Assembly (NCBI RefSeq): GCF_000177635.2
Contig: NC_014836.1
Coordinates: forward strand, 62,001-126,000
Source: Desulfurispirillum indicum S5
Lineage (GTDB): Bacteria > Chrysiogenota > Chrysiogenetes > Chrysiogenales > Chrysiogenaceae
Length of the DNA: 64,000 nucleotides
Direction: 5' to 3'
The position numbers and the translations under genes were made by a program. Below are positions 25,422 to 33,612 of the stretch, piece by piece. The notes beneath the pieces are model-generated. The model ran no database searches. It saw nothing but the letters and a program-made list of their open reading frames with translations, and was not told where the DNA came from. Within the stretch, counting starts at the first letter, position 1. Each line of letters begins with the position of its first letter.

Positions 25422-26846
25422 TCAGAACGAACCTTCCGTGATGATTTTCCAATGGCCATTTTCTTTGACCAGATAGATGAATTTGAAGGAGTCGCTGTTA
25501 AAGTTACTGGATCGGTAGACCTGATTGAAGGTGGCCAGGGCGACTTCCTTGCCGTTTTCCAGTTCGGGATACAGGAAGAGGGAGATGTCTTCCATTTCGA
25601 TTTCTATAAAGGTTTTCCGGCGGTTAATGCGGGCCTTGTCGCTGCTCCAGGTATTGCGGTTGAATCGGCCGGCGGAGAAAGTATCGGCATAATGGGACAT
25701 GTAGGCATCGTGATCCAGGGAGGCCCAGTCATCGCGCCAGCGGTACAGCGTATGCAAGAGTTCTTCGCGTTTGGCAGTCATTTCATCGTGGCTCAGGAAG
25801 AGGAAGTCCTCGGCCAGGATGACAGGAGTTTCCCGCAGCACTATATGTCGCGAAACCCCGAAGATACCTTCGTTGCTGAAGACTACGCAGCCTTCACTGT
25901 TATAGGGGATCTGACCGTTATCGTTTTCATTGATGCCGTGCAGCCAGATGCCGCTGCCGGTTCGCCCCAGGTGTTTATCCAGGTGATTGGGGTAATTTAC
26001 GGGGAAGGCATAAGCGCCGTAGCGCTGGGGCATCTGGTTGGTGGTCATCTTGCTGACGGGAAAATAAATCCCGGTGGGCGTTTTCTCATCGCCGCGTCGC
26101 TGTTTCTCCCCTGGAATGCGCCCGGTGCTCGAGTGGTAGGCTTCCAGCACCGTAAAACCTTCGCCCTGCCGCTGGATGATGTAGGTCACCTGCTGGTTCT
26201 TGGAGGTCCAGATGAAAATCTGGCCGTCAGCCACCTGCAGCACATGGCCTGGCAGCGAGTGTTCGGAGAACACGGGAGGATCAATGATCGGAGTGTCGTC
26301 GATGAAGTTGATGTCATTGCTGTTGGCCTGAAAAGAAGTGAGCAGTTCATAGGCCAGATCCTTGCGTGTCCCGGGCAGGGTCTGATGGGTAGAGAGGATG
26401 ATCTGCAGTCCCTTTTCAAAGGAGATGTAGCCCAGCAGCTTGCGGGCTTCTTTGGTCTCGCAGTCCCGCAGCAGGGTTTCTGCCAGTTCATGCTGGCCAT
26501 TTTTCCAGTAAGCGAAGGCCAGGTTATACTTGGCGTTATGGGGATTGGTGCCTTCGGGGATGATTTCCAGGCTGCGAGCGAGGTTGCGAATGGCGCTGGT
26601 ATAGTTTTCCAGTCGAAGATCCACAAGGCCCGCCAGGTAGAAGTACTTGAAGCTCTCTTCACGCTGGACAGCGCCGTGTATGAATTCCCGGGCCGAGGTA
26701 TAGTTGCTTTCGCCGAACTGTGCGAGGGCCTGCTGATAGAGATAGCCGGGGGAGTTGACCTGGGCTCCTGCGTATACCGCAGAGAAAAGGAAGAGCAGCA
26801 GGCTGCCGGAGAGGCTGCTCAGGCATCGGTTGCGTATTCGAGTCAT
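25422..26846 (-). CDS. Periplasmic L,D-transpeptidase with TPR repeats
   Basis: 474 residues with a signal peptide (SLLLFLFSAVYAGAQ). Residues about 30-160 hold TPR helices (YLYQQALAQFGESNYTSAREFI, NAKYNLAFAYWKNGQHELAE in pieces). The YkuD catalytic domain (about 195-345) has KTPTGIYFP, GSGIWLHGIN and the active-site NSEGCVVFSN (His...Ser-x-Gly-Cys). The last 100 residues resemble an NTF2/SnoaL-type domain (DAYMSHYADTF, RKTFIEIEMEDISLFLYPELENG in parts). Such proteins make 3-3 crosslinks in peptidoglycan or attach proteins to it, or act as amidases of the YafK kind. It lies 47 bp upstream of fliW; a link with flagellar placement in the wall is possible but speculative. Confidence 0.85.
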   Translation of the reverse strand: MTRIRNRCLSSLSGSLLLFLFSAVYAGAQVNSPGYLYQQALAQFGESNYTSAREFIHGAVQREESFKYFYLAGLVDLRLENYTSAIRNLARSLEIIPEGTNPHNAKYNLAFAYWKNGQHELAETLLRDCETKEARKLLGYISFEKGLQIILSTHQTLPGTRKDLAYELLTSFQANSNDINFIDDTPIIDPPVFSEHSLPGHVLQVADGQIFIWTSKNQQVTYIIQRQGEGFTVLEAYHSSTGRIPGEKQRRGDEKTPTGIYFPVSKMTTNQMPQRYGAYAFPVNYPNHLDKHLGRTGSGIWLHGINENDNGQIPYNSEGCVVFSNEGIFGVSRHIVLRETPVILAEDFLFLSHDEMTAKREELLHTLYRWRDDWASLDHDAYMSHYADTFSAGRFNRNTWSSDKARINRRKTFIEIEMEDISLFLYPELENGKEVALATFNQVYRSSNFNSDSFKFIYLVKENGHWKIITEGSF

Positions 26847-27004
26847 AAAAAGTCAAACTCCCATACAAACGTTTCCAGGTTGCTGCTTTTGCGCAGGGCA
26901 GCATACCGGGTATCAGGCGCGAAATAGAGGTTTTCGCTCCAAACGCGGATGTTACCAGAGCCTGTGACATTAGGCAACGATTTCAGGCCCACGGCATCCT
27001 GCAG

Positions 27005-27034
27005 TTGTGGTACTATCAAAAATATGGATATAAT
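27005..27034 (+). promoter_or_regulatory. Promoter candidate for mreCD-mrdA
   Basis: TTGTGG (27005-27010), 18 bp, TATAAT (27029-27034). The -10 lies inside the palindrome GGATATAATATCC (27026-27038). Predicted leader about 95 nt to the mreC ATG. Confidence 0.5.
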
Positions 27035-27134
27035 ATCCAAAAGCCCTTAAACTGCAATTGAATTATTTCTGTGGTTGACAAGAAACGCCACTTTCGAAAA
27101 TATCTGCCTTTTATTCTGTTTCGCGGACTCCAGC

Positions 27135-27995
27135 ATGCTGCAATTTCTCTTTGCCAAAAAAAAACGCATATACTTTTCCCTGATCAGCCTCTTCCTTCTT
27201 GTGCTCATTGCGTTGCAGCTTTCCGGAAAGCTGCACCCGGCCAACCCTATCAATGTCATCCTCATGCCGGTCACGGGTCCGGTGCAGAGCTTTTTTGTGA
27301 AGAACTACTATAACCTGCAGGATTTCAGAGCCAGGTATATTGATTTGCGGGAAGTGGAGGAGCGCAATCGACAGCTTTCCCGTGAGCTTGATGATGCCCG
27401 CATCGCGTTGCTGGGGTTTCACGAAGTGCAGCGAGAGCTTATGGAGCTGCGCCGCCACCTGGAGTACACTCGTCAGAACCGCCATGAGTATCTGTATGCC
27501 CGCGTTATCGGGCGCAATCCTTCGTCGTGGCTGCGCACCATTACTCTGGACGTGGGCGTGGAGAAGGGTATTAAGGTCAATATGCCGGTGGTGACCCCTG
27601 AGGGTATTGTGGGCCGGGTGGTGCATGTCTCCCTGGGGTACTCCCAGGTGCTCAGCGTACTGGATCCGAAATTTGCAGTCAGCAGCGTCACCAGCGCGGA
27701 TCGTGAGCCTCTGGTGGCCGTGGGTGGCTATGGCAGTGAAATGAATATCCGTTATCTGGATGCCGGTGGAAAGGCGCGGGAAGGGGATATTGTCTTCACC
27801 AGTGGTGTGGATCAGGTCTTTCCCGCTGGTCTTCCGGTTGGGCGTATTACGGGAATTGCGGCTGATACCGACTTGTTCTTCAAGGGAACCATTGCCCCCT
27901 TTGTTGACATCAATCGACTGGAAGAGGTGCTGGTGCTGAAAGTGGAAGCGGGCGAATTTGACGCTCACAAGGAAGAGGCGAAGGTGGTCCCGTGA
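27135..27995 (+). CDS. mreC: Rod shape-determining protein MreC
   Basis: 286 residues from the ATG at 27135; the longer frame from 27075 adds residues unlike the family. A short cytoplasmic end (MLQFLFAKKKR), one membrane helix (about 11-30), a coiled coil (about 65-110, REVEERNRQLSRELDDAR) and the periplasmic beta barrels with VIGRNPSSWLRTITLDVG, GIVGRVVHVSLGYSQVLSVLD and GDIVFTSGVDQVFPAGLPVG. MreC links the MreB filament to PBP2 in the elongasome. The Shine-Dalgarno sequence is weak. Stop overlaps the mreD start (GTGA). Confidence 0.93.
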   Translation: MLQFLFAKKKRIYFSLISLFLLVLIALQLSGKLHPANPINVILMPVTGPVQSFFVKNYYNLQDFRARYIDLREVEERNRQLSRELDDARIALLGFHEVQRELMELRRHLEYTRQNRHEYLYARVIGRNPSSWLRTITLDVGVEKGIKVNMPVVTPEGIVGRVVHVSLGYSQVLSVLDPKFAVSSVTSADREPLVAVGGYGSEMNIRYLDAGGKAREGDIVFTSGVDQVFPAGLPVGRITGIAADTDLFFKGTIAPFVDINRLEEVLVLKVEAGEFDAHKEEAKVVP

Positions 27996-28543
27996 AGTTT
28001 TTCGCCTACCTGCTGCTTTTCTTTTTCTTTATAGCTGTGCAGTCCTCCTTTCCTTTTGGAATGTACACGCCGGATCTGCCCTTTCTGTTCTTTTTCTGCA
28101 TGGTGACACTCATGGATGAGCTGGAAGGCTTATCCATCGCCATACTGTTCGGGTTTATCATGGATGCGGTAACGGGCATTCTCTTCGGCTACCATATTCT
28201 GCTCTACTCCTTTACCGCATATCTGATGACTTCATTACGGAATCGTCAACTTTTGTGCCAAAAGTATGAATTGTCTATTATTCTGATGGTCATCAGCGTT
28301 CTGGCGGGAATGTCACAAATTTACCTCATAGGTGCCTTGGCCGCTCCCCTGGGCCAGGCGGATACGCTGACCATGCACAGCATTCTGCTGCGCGTTTTCC
28401 TGGACGCCTTCCTGAGCGTCATTGCCTTTGGGTTGCTCTATCAGCCATTGATTCTGCTGAATCACTGGTTCCTCTCCCTCTATGAGCGGCGAAACTCCCG
28501 ACGTCGCCGGCGCTGGACTCCCCAGGGTGACGATCAATGGTAG
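27992..28543 (+). CDS. mreD: Rod shape-determining protein MreD
   Basis: 183 residues, GTG start at 27992 overlapping the mreC stop by 4 nt. About five membrane helices (FFAYLLLFFFFIAV, LPFLFFFCMVTLMDEL, AILFGFIMDAVTGILFGYHIL, IILMVISVLAGMSQIYLIGAL, AFLSVIAFGLLYQPLIL) and a short basic C-terminus (RRNSRRRRRW). MreD is the integral membrane partner of MreC; the sequence is poorly conserved in general, and the call rests on helices, length and position. It overlaps mrdA by 7 nt. Confidence 0.88.
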   Translation: MKFFAYLLLFFFFIAVQSSFPFGMYTPDLPFLFFFCMVTLMDELEGLSIAILFGFIMDAVTGILFGYHILLYSFTAYLMTSLRNRQLLCQKYELSIILMVISVLAGMSQIYLIGALAAPLGQADTLTMHSILLRVFLDAFLSVIAFGLLYQPLILLNHWFLSLYERRNSRRRRRWTPQGDDQW

Positions 28544-30342
28544 TGGTTCACGAAGAGCGTAATTACCAGCCTTTTTTTCAGGGGCGTCTGCTGGTGTTGC
28601 TGAGCCTGATCATTCTTGGTTTTGTCGTTGTTGGCCTGCGCCTGTGGTATATTCAGGTGCTGCAGCATGAATCGCTCTCCAGTCGCGCCGAGAGCAACCG
28701 TATCCGTACCTATGAAACCAAGGCCCACCGCGGCAAGATATTTGATCGCAACAACATTCTGCTGGTGGAGAATGTCCCCAGTTATAACCTTGTGGTCATC
28801 AAGGAGAATGTGGATGACCTGGAGAAACTGGTGGAGTTTCTCATTGACCGTTTTCATATTGACGAACGGGATTTCCGCGATCGCTACCGGGCCATCAACC
28901 GCTTTCGTCCTTTGACAGTGAAGCGTGATATCAGCTTTGAAGAGGTATGCTATGTGGAGGCGCGCCATTACGAGTATCCTGGTCTGCGGGTGGAGACTGT
29001 TCCCAAGCGCCACTACATCAAGGGAAAGATGGCGGCCAATGTTTTTGGCTACCTGGGTGAGATCAGCGAAAGCGAGTTGCGCCGCTCGGAGTTCAGTGAT
29101 TATTCCGTGGGAGACCTGATTGGAAAATCCGGCGTGGAAGTGGCCTACGAGCGTTTTCTGCGGGGAACCTCTGGTCGAGTGACCTATGAGGTCGATGCGG
29201 TGAACCGCCCCATACGCACCATTGATGAAGTGACCCCGGTTTCCGGAACGGATATTCGCCTGGCCCTGGACTACCGGCTCCAAAAACACATGGACGCCCT
29301 CTTTAAGCATTACGCCGGTGCCGCGGTTGTCATGGACGTGCGCACCGGCCATATTCTGGCCATGGGCAGCTACCCCTCCTTCGATCCCAATCTCTTTGCC
29401 ACGGGCATCAGCCGGGCTGACTGGCAGAGCCTGATTTCCAATAAGCACCACCCCCTGGAGAACAAGGCCACCCGCAGTATTTTTCCTCCCGGGAGCTACT
29501 TCAAGATGATAACGGCTCTGGCGGGCCTGGAGATGGGGGTTATTGATGAAAAGACGGTCACCAACTTTCCTGGTTACTATGAGTATGGCAACCGACGCTA
29601 CCGCGACTGGAACCGTGGAGGGCATGGTGCAACTGATGTGTACAAGTCTCTGGAAGAGAGTGTGGATTCGTTTTACTACCATTACGGGCTGGAGATCGGC
29701 ATCGACAACATGGCCAAGTATGGCAGCATGTTTGGCCTTGGCAGGCGTACCGGCATTGATATCCCTGGCGAAAAGCCGGGGATTCTCCCCACTCGCGCCT
29801 GGAAACTGGAAAACCGTGGTGAAGTATGGTATCCCGGAGATACCATTCCCGCCAGTATCGGTCAGGGATATGTGACACTGACGCCCCTGCAGCTGGCCGT
29901 TATGACCGCAGCCATTGCCAACGGTGGCTATGTACTGACGCCTCGCCTTGTTTCCCATGTCGGCGAGGAGGAGCAGCTGATTGTACCCGGCCAGCAGGCA
30001 GATATCTCACCCCGCAACCTTTCCATCATCCAGGAGGGCATGCGGCGGGTTATCTATGGCGAACGAGGCACAGGGCGCCATCTGCGTCACCCACGCGTTA
30101 CCATGGCCGGCAAAAGTGCAACTGCCCAGGTTATCGGCCTGGCCCCCGATGAGGAGTACGATGAGCAGAATATCTACGTGGGACACCGGGATCACGCCTG
30201 GTTCGGTGGCTATGCTCCCCTCGACAACCCCAAAATAGCGGTGCTGGTCTTTGTGCAGAACGGAGGATCAGGAGCCCGCACCGCCGGTCCGCTTTTCCGT
30301 GACCTGGTGGTCTACGCCCTTGAGGAGTTGAAAGTTCCCTGA
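28537..30342 (+). CDS. mrdA: Penicillin-binding protein 2 (elongation transpeptidase)
   Basis: 601 residues. One membrane helix (about 18-40), a dimerisation/pedestal region with AHRGKIFDRN, VPKRHYIKGKMAANVFGYLGEI and GKSGVEVAYERFLRG, then the transpeptidase: SxxK motif PGSYFKM (catalytic Ser), SVD in ESVDSFYY, and the third box KSA in AGKSATAQV, where KTG or KSG is usual, so the Gly is replaced by Ala. Otherwise a normal PBP2 that crosslinks lateral wall peptidoglycan with MreC/MreD and RodA. Neither mreB nor rodA is in the window. Confidence 0.95.
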   Translation: MVVVHEERNYQPFFQGRLLVLLSLIILGFVVVGLRLWYIQVLQHESLSSRAESNRIRTYETKAHRGKIFDRNNILLVENVPSYNLVVIKENVDDLEKLVEFLIDRFHIDERDFRDRYRAINRFRPLTVKRDISFEEVCYVEARHYEYPGLRVETVPKRHYIKGKMAANVFGYLGEISESELRRSEFSDYSVGDLIGKSGVEVAYERFLRGTSGRVTYEVDAVNRPIRTIDEVTPVSGTDIRLALDYRLQKHMDALFKHYAGAAVVMDVRTGHILAMGSYPSFDPNLFATGISRADWQSLISNKHHPLENKATRSIFPPGSYFKMITALAGLEMGVIDEKTVTNFPGYYEYGNRRYRDWNRGGHGATDVYKSLEESVDSFYYHYGLEIGIDNMAKYGSMFGLGRRTGIDIPGEKPGILPTRAWKLENRGEVWYPGDTIPASIGQGYVTLTPLQLAVMTAAIANGGYVLTPRLVSHVGEEEQLIVPGQQADISPRNLSIIQEGMRRVIYGERGTGRHLRHPRVTMAGKSATAQVIGLAPDEEYDEQNIYVGHRDHAWFGGYAPLDNPKIAVLVFVQNGGSGARTAGPLFRDLVVYALEELKVP

Positions 30343-30377
30343 ACGCCTGATTGAACAAGTGAGTAAAGGAGTGAGCC

Positions 30378-31256
30378 ATGAAGGTAGCTGTAACCGGTGG
30401 TACAGGATTTGTTGGTTCCCATGTTGTATCTGCGCTCCTGGAGCAAGGATACCAGGTTCGCTTGCTGGCCCGAAAGCCCCAGAGCCTGCGTCCGGGCATG
30501 GAAAGCGTGCTGGGGAGCATGGAAAAATACGACAGCCTGCTGGAGCTTGTGGAGGGCTGCGATGCTGTTGTTCACCTGGTGGGAATTATTCGTGAATTTC
30601 CGCCAGCCATAACCTATGAAGCCCTCCACACCCAGGCAACCCTGAGCATGTTGAAAGCCGCCAGGGAGAAGGGAGTCAATCGTTTTATTCACATGTCTGC
30701 CCTGGGCAGCGCCCCCGATTCCCGCAGCGCTTACCATCGTACGAAATTTGTTGCGGAAAAAGCCGTCCAGGAGAGTGGCCTGGACTACACCATATTCAAG
30801 CCCAGTGTGATTTTTGGGCCACGGGATGAGTTTATCAATCTCCTGCTTTCTTTTCTCAAGTTGCCAGCAATTCCGGTGATTGGAGACGGGAAATACCAGC
30901 TGCAGCCGGTGGCAGTGGATAATATCGCCCAGGCCTTTGCCCGCTGTATTGAAAGCCCGGCAGCCCGGGGCAGAACCTACGAGGTGGGCGGGCCACGGCG
31001 CTATACCTATGACGAGCTGCTGGATGCCCTGGCGGCTCTGCGCGGCAAGGGCAAGCCCCTGAAAGTCCATCAGCCTGTTTCCCTGGTGGACTTCTCGGCC
31101 AGGCTCTTTGGTCGCTTTCCCTTCTTCCCCATCAGCAGTGATCAGCTGCATATGCTCCTGAAGGGCTCCACTACCAGTGAGACAGCGGTATTTGACGATC
31201 TCAATATAACTCCCTGCAGCCTGGAGGAGAAGTTTGCCCTGTATTACGGGCAGTAG
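30378..31256 (+). CDS. NAD(P)-binding NDUFA9-like atypical SDR
   Basis: 292 residues, GGAG upstream of the ATG at 30378. Rossmann glycine motif TGGTGFVGSHV (6-16), VVHLVGIIRE, and a reduced active site YHRTK (YxxxK kept). FKPSVIFGPRDEFIN and the C-terminal region match the NDUFA9-like/extended atypical SDR group, often annotated as complex I accessory or NAD-dependent epimerase. The substrate is unknown; some relatives bind quinones or NAD as redox sensors. It lies between PBP2 and hldE, on the same strand with short gaps, and is probably part of one transcription unit with them. Confidence 0.82.
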   Translation: MKVAVTGGTGFVGSHVVSALLEQGYQVRLLARKPQSLRPGMESVLGSMEKYDSLLELVEGCDAVVHLVGIIREFPPAITYEALHTQATLSMLKAAREKGVNRFIHMSALGSAPDSRSAYHRTKFVAEKAVQESGLDYTIFKPSVIFGPRDEFINLLLSFLKLPAIPVIGDGKYQLQPVAVDNIAQAFARCIESPAARGRTYEVGGPRRYTYDELLDALAALRGKGKPLKVHQPVSLVDFSARLFGRFPFFPISSDQLHMLLKGSTTSETAVFDDLNITPCSLEEKFALYYGQ

Positions 31257-31283
31257 GCAAGCAGAGATATCAAGGAGAATATT

Positions 31284-32765
31284 TTGGAAACTTTTTCCTA
31301 TCCCGCCATTTTTGAACAGTTTCCCAAGAAGCGCATTCTGGTGGCTGGAGATCTGATGATTGACGAATACCTGTGGGGACAGACGGAACGAATCTCCCCC
31401 GAGGCCCCCGTGCCCGTGGTGGACATCGGCCGCGAAGACACCCGTCTGGGAGGTGCCGGAAACGTCCTGCATAACCTCCGGGCCCTGGGCGCGGCAGTGG
31501 ATATACTGGGCGTCGTCGGAACCGATGCCCATGGTGTCGAGCTCTGCCAGATGCTGCAGACGCTCGGTGTCGGGCAGCAGGGCATCCTGCGCGAACCGGA
31601 TCGCCGCACCTCCCGGAAAACCCGTATTATGGCTTCGCACCAGCAGATGATGCGCATTGACCGCGAAAGCCGTCAGCCCATAAGTGCCGACAGCGAGCGC
31701 CAGGCCGTGGACTTTCTGCAGCGACAGCAACAGGCGTGGGACGCCATTGTCATCAGTGATTACGGCAAGGGCCTGCTGACGACACATCTGGTGCAGGCCA
31801 TCATCAGCATGGCAAGGCAGCAGGGCATCCCCGTACTGGTTGACCCCAAGGGCGATGACTACCGTCTCTATCGTGGAGCCACCACCATTACCCCCAACCG
31901 TCGCGAGGCATCCATCGCGTCGGGAATCCGCATTGCCGACCATGACAGCCTGCTGGCGGCAGGCCGTAAACTGCTGACGGAGTTGAACCTGGACGTGATG
32001 ACCATCACCCGCAGTGAAGAGGGCATGAGCCTTTTCTTCCCGCAAGACCGCGTTGAACATATTCCCACCATGGCTCTGGACGTCTTCGACGTTACCGGAG
32101 CTGGTGATACGGTGATCTCCGTCATGGCCCTGTGCTGTGCCTGCGGACTGGACTTTGTGGAATGCGGCCGCATTGCCAACGCGGCCGCAGGTGTGGTTGT
32201 GGGCAAGGTGGGAACCAGCACCGCCAGTGCCGAAGAGATCCTGCAGCGCCTGCAGCCCCAGCGTTCCCTGGCTTCGCGTAAGATCAAAAGCCTGCCGGAG
32301 CTGCTTCCGCAGGTGGAGCAGCTGCGCCGTCAGGGTAAGAAGATCCTCTTCACCAACGGCTGTTTTGACCTGCTGCACCATGGCCATATCACCTACCTGC
32401 AGGATGCCCGCAAACAGGGTGATGTCCTGATCCTCGGCCTGAACTCCGACGCTTCCATCAGGCGGCTCAAAGGTCCTTCCCGCCCCATCATCGGACAGCA
32501 TGAACGGGCTGTTGTGCTGGCGGCGCTGGAGGCCATCGACTATGTGGTTATTTTTGATGAAGACACCCCCCTGGAGCTTATTGCAGCCATTCAGCCACAG
32601 GGGCTGATCAAGGGGGGGGACTACCGTCCCGAGCAGGTTGTCGGCCGCGAAATCGTGGAAGCCGGTGGCGGCGAGGTCATTATTATCCCCTTTGTGGAAG
32701 GTTCATCCACCACCGGGATCATTGAACGCATCCTGGCGAATCAGAAGGAGAGAGAACAGCTATGA
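31284..32765 (+). CDS. hldE: Bifunctional heptose kinase / ADP-heptose synthase HldE
   Basis: 493 residues from a TTG start at 31284 with AAGGAG 6 nt upstream. N-terminal PfkB-type kinase (about 1-320: LVAGDLMIDEYLWG, GGAGNVLHNL, VTGAGDTVIS), which phosphorylates D-glycero-beta-D-manno-heptose 7-phosphate at C1. C-terminal nucleotidyltransferase (about 350-493: FTNGCFDLLHHGHITYL, LNSDASIRRLKGPSRP, IKGGDYRPE), which makes ADP-heptose. The two are fused as in E. coli. This is strong evidence for heptose-containing LPS. The stop overlaps the next gene by 4 nt. Confidence 0.96.
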   Translation: METFSYPAIFEQFPKKRILVAGDLMIDEYLWGQTERISPEAPVPVVDIGREDTRLGGAGNVLHNLRALGAAVDILGVVGTDAHGVELCQMLQTLGVGQQGILREPDRRTSRKTRIMASHQQMMRIDRESRQPISADSERQAVDFLQRQQQAWDAIVISDYGKGLLTTHLVQAIISMARQQGIPVLVDPKGDDYRLYRGATTITPNRREASIASGIRIADHDSLLAAGRKLLTELNLDVMTITRSEEGMSLFFPQDRVEHIPTMALDVFDVTGAGDTVISVMALCCACGLDFVECGRIANAAAGVVVGKVGTSTASAEEILQRLQPQRSLASRKIKSLPELLPQVEQLRRQGKKILFTNGCFDLLHHGHITYLQDARKQGDVLILGLNSDASIRRLKGPSRPIIGQHERAVVLAALEAIDYVVIFDEDTPLELIAAIQPQGLIKGGDYRPEQVVGREIVEAGGGEVIIIPFVEGSSTTGIIERILANQKEREQL

Positions 32766-33547
32766 AACAGTATCTGCAAGGAAAAACTGTCTGTATCACC
32801 GGTGCCAGTGACGGCATAGGCGCCGCCTGCGCCAGGGAATTCGCTGCCCACGGAGCCCGTTTGCTGCTGTGCTCGCGCACCCTGGGCAATGTGCAGCGAC
32901 TGGCCGATGAACTGACGAGCCAGTACGGCATCTCCACCCACGCCTTTGCCCTGGATGTGCGCCAGCGCCAGCAGGTCAGTGATGCGCTGGAGAAGCTGCC
33001 CCCGCAGTGGCGCGCAATCGACATCCTCATCAATAACGCCGGCCTGGCGCTGGGGCTTGAAGCCTTCCAGGAGGGCGACCTCGACGACTGGGATCAGATG
33101 ATTGACACCAATGTCAAAGGGCTGCTCTATGTGACCCGCAAAATCGTTCCCGGCATGATAGAGCGGGGCAGTGGCCACATCATCAATATCGGCTCCCTGG
33201 CAGGGCGCTACGCCTATCCCGGGGCAGCGGTGTACTGCGCCACCAAGGCTGCCGTGCGCACCCTGACCGATGGTCTGCGCATGGATCTGGTTGACACGCC
33301 ATTGCGGGTAACGGACCTGCAGCCGGGCATGACGGAGACCAATTTCAGCAAAGTGCGCTTTCACGGCGATGAAGAGCGGGCCGGACAGGTCTACCGGGAT
33401 ATCGACCCCCTGCAGGCATCGGACGTGGCGGAAACCGCCCTGTTTATCGCTACCCGACCGCCCCATGTCCAGATTCAGGAAGTGCTCATTACGTGTACCA
33501 GCCAGGCTGCTTCTCTGGTGGTGCACCGTCCGGGCAGGTCCGGCTGA
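32762..33547 (+). CDS. Short-chain dehydrogenase (YdfG-like)
   Basis: 261 residues, start overlapping hldE (ATGA). Classical SDR: cofactor motif TGASDGIG (13-20), NNAG, catalytic Ser (INIGSLAG) and YCATK, then QPGMTETNFSKVRFHGDEERA typical of the YdfG/serine 3-dehydrogenase group, which oxidise 3-hydroxy acids or L-allo-threonine with NADP. After the usual end the C-terminal 20 residues (VLITCTSQAASLVVHRPGRSG) fit the family. Metabolic role here is unknown; the tight coupling with hldE suggests only shared transcription. Confidence 0.9.
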   Translation: MKQYLQGKTVCITGASDGIGAACAREFAAHGARLLLCSRTLGNVQRLADELTSQYGISTHAFALDVRQRQQVSDALEKLPPQWRAIDILINNAGLALGLEAFQEGDLDDWDQMIDTNVKGLLYVTRKIVPGMIERGSGHIINIGSLAGRYAYPGAAVYCATKAAVRTLTDGLRMDLVDTPLRVTDLQPGMTETNFSKVRFHGDEERAGQVYRDIDPLQASDVAETALFIATRPPHVQIQEVLITCTSQAASLVVHRPGRSG

Positions 33548-33555
33548 ACAGTTCA

Positions 33556-33585
33556 CTGGCATCGCATGTTTTTTAGTGTTAGAAT
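33556..33585 (+). promoter_or_regulatory. Weak promoter candidate for the HD-GYP gene
   Basis: CTGGCA (33556-33561), 18 bp, TAGAAT (33580-33585), start about 25 nt before the coding ATG, with AGGAG in the leader. The -35 is poor. Confidence 0.3.
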
Positions 33586-33612
33586 GTTACAAAATATCAG
33601 GAGTCAAGCCCT

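Noticed and set aside
25374-26927. 517-codon open frame on the plus strand
   Set aside because: Antisense to the L,D-transpeptidase gene, which has a signal peptide and the catalytic His/Cys motifs.
28534-29958. 474-codon open frame on the minus strand
   Set aside because: Antisense to mrdA; no family features.
30312-32501. 729-codon open frame on the minus strand
   Set aside because: Antisense to hldE and the NDUFA9-like gene; no ribosome site, composition of a shadow frame, and the plus-strand proteins are clearly real.
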